From Clostridia bacterium (GTDB lineage Bacteria; Bacillota; Clostridia; Oscillospirales; Butyricicoccaceae), in assembly GCA_017407765.1 (NCBI GenBank), contig JAFQVZ010000084.1, positions 1 through 9,789 of the forward strand: a DNA stretch of 9,789 nucleotides, given 5' to 3'. Positions within the stretch are counted from its first letter, which is position 1, and every line of letters begins with the position of its first letter. A program made the position numbers and the translations under genes. Positions 5,701 to 9,789 of the stretch are shown here, piece by piece. A model generated the notes under the pieces. That model searched no databases. It had not been told where the DNA came from and worked only from the letters and a program-made list of their open reading frames with translations.

Positions 5701-8130
5701 ATGATGATCAAATATAAGCTGTCCGAAGTCGCAAAGGATTTCGGACTGTCCAATAAAGAGATCTCCGAGATCCTCGGCAAGTATCTCAAGGCTCCCAAGA
5801 GCAACGCACAGGCCCTCAGCGAGGAAGAACTGGACGTTGTTTTTGAAAGCCTGACACAGACCCACAAGGTATCCGACCTCAAGGCTGCTTTTGAAGCGGC
5901 AGCTTCTTCCAAGGCAAAGTCCGAGCCCAAGCAGCAGCCCAAGGCTGATGCAAAGCCCAGACAGGAAGGCGCAAAGCAGCAGCCCAGGCAGGAAGGCAAG
6001 AGACCTGAGGGCAGAAATAACGACAACAGACAGGGCAATAATAATGCCAGACCCCAGCAGCCCAAGCAGGGCGCAGGCAAGCCCCAGCATAAGCCCGAAA
6101 CAAAGCCCGTTGAGGCAAAGCAGCCTTCTGAGCCCGCAGATAAGGGCCCCAAGGTCAGATATGTCGACACAAGAGGTTCTTCGGTAAACCTTGACAAGTA
6201 TGACGAGCGTCTTGATACACTGGCTCCCGACAATGTAGATAAGATCCAGAACAACTCGGGCAAGCAGAAGATCAAGCAGAACTCGCAGAAGCGCTCGCAG
6301 TACGGCAACAACAAGCGCCGCCAGGAAGAGCAGGAGAAGATGCGCAAGCTGCAGGCTCAGCAGGAGCAGGCAAAGAAGGCTCCTCTCAAGGTAGAGATCC
6401 CCGAAGAGATCTCGGTAGGCGAGTTGGCTCTGCGTCTTAAGAAGACAGCGGCTGTTGTCATCAAGGAACTGATGAAGATGGGCATCATGGCTTCGGTTTC
6501 TCAGAACATCGACTTTGACACAGCATCCCTTATCGCTATGGAGCTGGGCGCCGAGGTTCAGAAGGAAGTTGTCGTCACCATCGAAGAGAAGCTGTTTGAC
6601 GAACATGAGGATACAGCAGAGGATCTCGTTGAGAGAGCTCCTGTTGTTGTCGTAATGGGTCACGTTGACCACGGCAAGACATCGCTGCTCGACGCCATCA
6701 GAAATACACGCGTCACAGCAGGCGAGGCCGGCGGTATCACACAGCACATCGGTGCTTACAGAGTAAATATCAATGATAAGGATATCACATTCCTCGACAC
6801 CCCCGGTCATGCCGCATTCACATCCATGCGTGCTCGCGGTGCCCAGGTAACCGATATCGCTATCCTCGTCGTCGCAGCTGACGACGGCATCATGCCTCAG
6901 ACAGTCGAGGCTATCAACCACGCTAAGGCAGCCGGCGTTCCCATCATTGTTGCAGTAAACAAGATGGATAAGGAAACTGCCAACCCCGACCGTATCCTCC
7001 AGCAGCTTACCGAGTATGAGCTGGTTCCCGAAGAGTGGGGCGGCAGCACCATCGTCTGCAAGATCTCGGCTCTCAAGAATCAGGGCATCGACAACCTGCT
7101 TGAGATGGTCCTGCTGACAGCTGAGATGGAAGAGCTCAAGGCCAACCCCAACAGAGCGGCCAAGGGCACAGTCATCGAGGCCAAGCTCGACCGCGGCCGC
7201 GGCCCCGTTGCCACAGTTCTGGTCCAGAACGGCACACTGAACGCAGGCGATATCGTTATTGCCGGCACATCGGTTGGCCGCATCAGAGCAATGGTAGACG
7301 ACAAGAGACAGAAGATCACATCGGCCGGCCCCTCGGTTCCCGTCGAGATCATCGGTCTGTCTGAGGTGCCCTCGGCAGGCGATATCTTCTATGCAGTAGA
7401 AGACGAGAGAATGGCAAGAACTCTGGCCGAGCAGCGCAAGGCAGAGGAGAAGGAGCAGCTGGCTGCTTCCATGCAGAAGGTCACACTGGAGAATCTGTTC
7501 GACACGATCGGCCAGGGCCAGCTCAAGACCCTCAACATCATCGTCAAGGCCGACGTTCACGGCTCTGCCGAGGCTGTTAAGGCTTCGCTGGAGAAGATCA
7601 CAAACGAAGAGGTTCGCGTAAAGGTCATCCATTCGGCTGTTGGCGGCATCAACGAGTCCGACGTCATGCTGGCTGCCGCATCGGGTGCCATCATCGTTGG
7701 CTTTAACGTCCGTCCCGACAGCGGCGCTCTCGCAAGTGCCGAGAAGGATGGCGTAGATATCAGACTTTACAGAGTCATCTATGATGCTATCGAAGAGATC
7801 GAGCAGGCCATGAAGGGCATGCTGGATCCCAAGTTCAAGGAAGTCGTCATCGGTCATGCCGAGATCCGTCAGGTTTATAAGATCTCCGGTGTCGGTATGG
7901 TCGCAGGCGCATACGTCAAGGACGGCAAGATGCAGAGAAACGAAAAGGTCCGCATAGTCCGCGATAATATTGTAATTCACGAAGGTGATCTGGCCACTCT
8001 CAAGCGCTATAAGGACGAGGTCAAGGAAGTCGCTGCCGGCTTCGAGTGCGGCCTGAGCTTTGAGAGATACAATGACATCAAGGAAGGCGATATCGTCGAG
8101 GCCTTTGTCATGGAGCAGATCCGCGTCTAA
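5701..8130 (+). CDS. infB: Translation initiation factor IF-2
   Basis: An 809-residue GTPase that brings initiator fMet-tRNA to the 30S subunit and promotes subunit joining. The first IF2_N domain is at about residues 1-52. A low-complexity linker rich in Lys, Gln, Pro, Ala and Asn (about 65-215) includes a repeated KQQP...RQEG unit at 45-nt spacing. The second IF2_N domain is at about 234-286. The G domain carries G1 GHVDHGKT (320-327), G3 DTPGH (366-370), G4 NKMD (420-423) and G5 SAL (456-458), and the switch region has [10 protein letters not shown]. Domain II starts near 481, domain III near 591, and the C-terminal fMet-tRNA-binding domain near 685. The start at 5701 has GGGGGA (5687-5692, spacing 8); ATG 5704 is an equivalent alternative. 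An internal in-frame ATG at 6340 could give a shorter form. Codon bias is strong (almost all Ile ATC), as expected for an abundant protein. Confidence 0.98.
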   Translation: MMIKYKLSEVAKDFGLSNKEISEILGKYLKAPKSNAQALSEEELDVVFESLTQTHKVSDLKAAFEAAASSKAKSEPKQQPKADAKPRQEGAKQQPRQEGKRPEGRNNDNRQGNNNARPQQPKQGAGKPQHKPETKPVEAKQPSEPADKGPKVRYVDTRGSSVNLDKYDERLDTLAPDNVDKIQNNSGKQKIKQNSQKRSQYGNNKRRQEEQEKMRKLQAQQEQAKKAPLKVEIPEEISVGELALRLKKTAAVVIKELMKMGIMASVSQNIDFDTASLIAMELGAEVQKEVVVTIEEKLFDEHEDTAEDLVERAPVVVVMGHVDHGKTSLLDAIRNTRVTAGEAGGITQHIGAYRVNINDKDITFLDTPGHAAFTSMRARGAQVTDIAILVVAADDGIMPQTVEAINHAKAAGVPIIVAVNKMDKETANPDRILQQLTEYELVPEEWGGSTIVCKISALKNQGIDNLLEMVLLTAEMEELKANPNRAAKGTVIEAKLDRGRGPVATVLVQNGTLNAGDIVIAGTSVGRIRAMVDDKRQKITSAGPSVPVEIIGLSEVPSAGDIFYAVEDERMARTLAEQRKAEEKEQLAASMQKVTLENLFDTIGQGQLKTLNIIVKADVHGSAEAVKASLEKITNEEVRVKVIHSAVGGINESDVMLAAASGAIIVGFNVRPDSGALASAEKDGVDIRLYRVIYDAIEEIEQAMKGMLDPKFKEVVIGHAEIRQVYKISGVGMVAGAYVKDGKMQRNEKVRIVRDNIVIHEGDLATLKRYKDEVKEVAAGFECGLSFERYNDIKEGDIVEAFVMEQIRV

Positions 8131-8144
8131 TACAGGAGAGTAAA

Positions 8145-8534
8145 ATGGCAGGAAACCGCAACGCAAGGATCAATGAAGAGATCATGAAGTGCCTTGCCGA
8201 GATTCTTCCCACCGTAAAGGACCCCAGGCTTCAGGGCTGCATGCTCAGCGTTCTGAGATGCGAGACTACCCCCGACCTGCGCTGGTGCAAGGTGTTTATC
8301 TCGGTTCTGGGCCAGTATAACGAGAAGGAGCTCAAGCAGGGCTTCAAGTCGGTAAGCGGCTTTATCAGACGTCAGCTCGCTCAGATGCTGACAGTGAGAT
8401 ACACACCCGAGCTGGTGTTCGTCATCGACGATTCCATCTCTTACGGTGCTCACATTTCCAAGCTGCTCAATGATCTCGATATCAAGCACGATGATGACGA
8501 GAGTGAGGAAGCAGAGGATGAAGATCTCTTTTGA
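8145..8534 (+). CDS. rbfA: Ribosome-binding factor A
   Basis: A 129-residue KH-fold protein that binds the 30S subunit and helps 16S rRNA 5' end maturation and cold adaptation. Typical features are an N-terminal helix with R-I-N-E-E-I (normally R-V-x-E-x-I), the motif VKDPRLQGCMLSVLRCETTPDLRWCKVFISVLG (D-P-R, then V-S-x-D-L-x-x-A-x-V in other members), and the C-terminal TVRYTPELVFVIDDSISYGAHISKLL, which contains the conserved R-x-x-P-x-L-x-F-x-x-D-x-S. The start has AGGAG at 8134-8138, spacing 6, and lies 14 nt after infB. ylxP, present between these genes in B. subtilis, is missing. The last ~15 residues are almost all acidic (HDDDESEEAEDEDLF) and extend past the usual family end; this stretch also encodes the ribosome binding site and start of the next gene, with a 17-nt overlap. 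Confidence 0.95.
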   Translation: MAGNRNARINEEIMKCLAEILPTVKDPRLQGCMLSVLRCETTPDLRWCKVFISVLGQYNEKELKQGFKSVSGFIRRQLAQMLTVRYTPELVFVIDDSISYGAHISKLLNDLDIKHDDDESEEAEDEDLF

Positions 8535-9471
8535 TCAGATCTGCCGCGCCCTTGAGGAAAAGGATGATATCTGTATCCTGACCCACAAGCGTCCCGACGG
8601 CGATACCCTCGGCTCGGCGTCTGCCCTCTGTCTGGCACTCAGGCAGAAGGGCAAGAATGCCTGGCTTTGTCCCAACTCCGGCACATCGGCCAAGTTTTCA
8701 TATCTGACCGACGGCCTTTGGGGAACGGAAGGGCAGAAAGCCGGCTGTGTCTGCTCGGTAGACATTGCCGACACCACTCTGCTGCCTCCCGAGGCCCAGG
8801 TATATGATAAGATCGACCTGGCAATCGACCATCACCCTTCCTTTAAGGATTTTGCCGATCTTAGCTATTGCCGCCCCGAAGCGGCCGGCTGCGGCGAGAT
8901 CATCTATGATATCATCAAGGAGTGGGGCTGCGAGTTCGACAGCAGGATGGCTGATGCTATATATACAGCAATTTCCACCGATACTGGCTGCTTCTGCTTC
9001 AGCAATACAACGGCATATACCCATGTGGTGGCTGCCGAATGCATGAAGGCGGGAGCTGACTTCAGCAATATCAACTATAACTGCTTCAGGCTCAAGTCGC
9101 AGGCAAGGATCGCCCTCGAGGGACATATCTTCTCGAGTGTGCGTTTCCTGCGCGGCGGCAGAGGCGCGGCGGCAGTTATCACACAGCAGCTCATAGGCGA
9201 CCTTAGGGCCACCGATGACGACTGCGACAATCTTGCCTCCCTTATAACTCAGGTCGACGGCGTCAAGATCGGCGCTCTGCTGACCGAGCTTAAGGAGGGC
9301 GGCGGCTTCAGAGTATCCATGAGAGGCAGAGGCTATGATGTATCTCAGGTATGCGGCCGTTTTGGCGGCGGCGGACATGCCGGAGCAGCGGGCTGCACAC
9401 TTAAGGATATGGATGCAGATCAGGCTCTTGAGACGATTTGCACGGCGATAGGAGATGCCCTGGATGCTTAA
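8518..9471 (+). CDS. nrnA: DHH/DHHA1 phosphoesterase, NrnA-like nanoRNase / pAp phosphatase
   Basis: A 317-residue cytoplasmic enzyme of the DHH family. NrnA degrades very short RNAs from the 5' or 3' end and dephosphorylates 3'-phosphoadenosine 5'-phosphate. Metal-binding motifs are H23-K-R-P-D27-G-D29 (motif I), D82 in CSVDIADTT (motif II), D104-H105-H106 (motif III) and D155 in STDTGCFCF (motif IV). The DHHA1 domain carries the substrate-binding GGGGH-A-G-A-A-G (283-291, H287). The start at 8518 is set by GAGGAA at 8505-8510 (spacing 7) inside the end of rbfA; extending upstream to 8446 would add an unrelated stretch. The order rbfA-nrnA-truB is common in Clostridia. It overlaps truB by 8 nt. 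Close DHH relatives with cyclic-dinucleotide (pApA) activity cannot be fully excluded by eye, but GdpP-type membrane, PAS and GGDEF domains are absent. Confidence 0.9.
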   Translation: MKISFDQICRALEEKDDICILTHKRPDGDTLGSASALCLALRQKGKNAWLCPNSGTSAKFSYLTDGLWGTEGQKAGCVCSVDIADTTLLPPEAQVYDKIDLAIDHHPSFKDFADLSYCRPEAAGCGEIIYDIIKEWGCEFDSRMADAIYTAISTDTGCFCFSNTTAYTHVVAAECMKAGADFSNINYNCFRLKSQARIALEGHIFSSVRFLRGGRGAAAVITQQLIGDLRATDDDCDNLASLITQVDGVKIGALLTELKEGGGFRVSMRGRGYDVSQVCGRFGGGGHAGAAGCTLKDMDADQALETICTAIGDALDA

Positions 9472-9789
9472 TGGAGTTCTCGTATTCAACAAACCCCTCG
9501 ATTTCACATCGCATGATGTCATTGCAAAGCTGAGGGGCATACTCAGAATGAGGAAGATCGGCCATGCCGGAACTCTCGACCCCATGGCCGAGGGCGTTCT
9601 TGTCATTCTGCTGGGTGCCGCAACGAAGGCATCCGACTATCTGCTTACTTCCAAAAAGACCTATCGCGCAGGCTTCCGCCTCGGCTGCCTTTCCGACACA
9701 CTGGATGTGTGGGGAAGTGTCACCGAAACGGGCGAGGCTATCCCCTCGGCAGAAGAGGTTAAAACGGCGGTAATGTCGTTTGAGGGCGG
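9464..9789 (+). CDS. truB: tRNA pseudouridine(55) synthase TruB, N-terminal part (3' end outside window)
   Basis: The first 108 residues of an enzyme that makes pseudouridine at position 55 in the T-loop of tRNAs. Diagnostic motifs are the N-terminal GVLVFNKPLDFTSHDVIAKLR (the G-x-x-x-x-x-K-P-x-G-x-T-S-x-D/x pattern), KIGHAGTLDPMAEGVLVILLG with catalytic D39, and the stacking tyrosine Y67 in KTYRAGFRLG. In the next segment the usual T-D-T-x-D-x-x-G is S-D-T-L-D-V-W-G. The start ATG 9464 has AGGAGA at 9450-9455 (spacing 8) and overlaps the nrnA stop (TAA 9469-9471) by 8 nt. It is cut by the window end; ribF often follows in Firmicutes, but that is beyond what can be seen. Confidence 0.95.
   Translation, partial: MLNGVLVFNKPLDFTSHDVIAKLRGILRMRKIGHAGTLDPMAEGVLVILLGAATKASDYLLTSKKTYRAGFRLGCLSDTLDVWGSVTETGEAIPSAEEVKTAVMSFEG

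Noticed and set aside
5929..6120. Repeated AAGCAGCAGCCC units in infB as a possible satellite or recombination site
   Set aside because: They encode the low-complexity Lys/Gln/Pro linker normal for IF2 and are imperfect; protein composition explains them.
5106..6347. A 413-codon open frame on the - strand opposite ylxR, ylxQ and infB
   Set aside because: Its serine/leucine/cysteine-rich translation mirrors the lysine/glutamine/glycine codons of the sense genes; no domain is recognisable.
5245..8166. A 973-codon open frame on the - strand opposite ylxQ and infB
   Set aside because: It is exactly codon-aligned with infB, so its stops can come only from sense TTA, CTA or TCA codons, which this genome avoids. 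Its translation is leucine/cysteine/aspartate-rich with no recognisable domain. It is a codon-bias shadow.
8446..8517. Longer NrnA start at ATG 8446
   Set aside because: The added residues overlap the conserved RbfA end in another frame, are unlike any DHH protein, and a good ribosome binding site precedes ATG 8518.

Overview
The window looks like ordinary chromosomal DNA from a Gram-positive Clostridia-type bacterium. A Ruminococcaceae/Oscillospiraceae-like gut Firmicute is my best guess, inferred from three things. The gene order rimP-nusA-ylxR-ylxQ-infB-rbfA with ylxR and ylxQ is typical of Firmicutes. NusA is the short form ending after KH2. Codon use is moderately GC-rich, and TTA, CTA and TCA codons are strongly avoided. 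Every gene I can support is on the + strand. I see no tRNA, rRNA, CRISPR array, insertion sequence or phage gene.

Region 1 (1-3278) is a catabolic cluster. It holds the 3' end of a CutC-family gene, a ROK-family sugar kinase, N-acetylglucosamine-6-phosphate deacetylase (nagA) and isoaspartyl dipeptidase (iadA). The first three genes are joined by ATGA stop/start overlaps, and iadA follows nagA with its own strong ribosome binding site. The likely theme is salvage of amino sugars and unusual peptides, for example from cell walls or glycoproteins. The kinase would make an amino-sugar 6-phosphate, NagA would deacetylate the GlcNAc-6-P, and IadA would split beta-aspartyl dipeptides. No transporter or nagB lies in the window.

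Region 2 (3279-3447) is the only real intergenic stretch (169 bp). It carries a good sigma-A-type promoter with an extended -10. A 10-bp inverted repeat has its right arm inside the promoter spacer. About 20 nt after the predicted transcription start is a perfect 11-bp hairpin with a UUCG loop and an interrupted U-tract. That arrangement fits the NusA-stimulated attenuator known in the 5' leader of the nusA operon of Bacillus subtilis.

Region 3 (3448-9789) is the transcription/translation operon: rimP, nusA, ylxR (rnpM), ylxQ, infB, rbfA, nrnA and truB (cut by the window end). The genes are tightly packed, with short gaps or overlaps of 8-17 nt. Together they cover 30S maturation (RimP, RbfA), transcription elongation and termination (NusA), RNase P and RNA binding (YlxR, YlxQ), translation initiation (IF2), nanoRNA and pAp turnover (NrnA) and tRNA psi55 formation (TruB). 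ylxP, found between infB and rbfA in B. subtilis, is absent.

I found no new multi-gene system. The observations most worth checking are the leader hairpin, the inverted repeat over the promoter, the altered conserved glutamate in the ROK kinase, the abrupt codon-usage change between nagA and iadA, and a perfect 20-bp palindrome in ylxQ.
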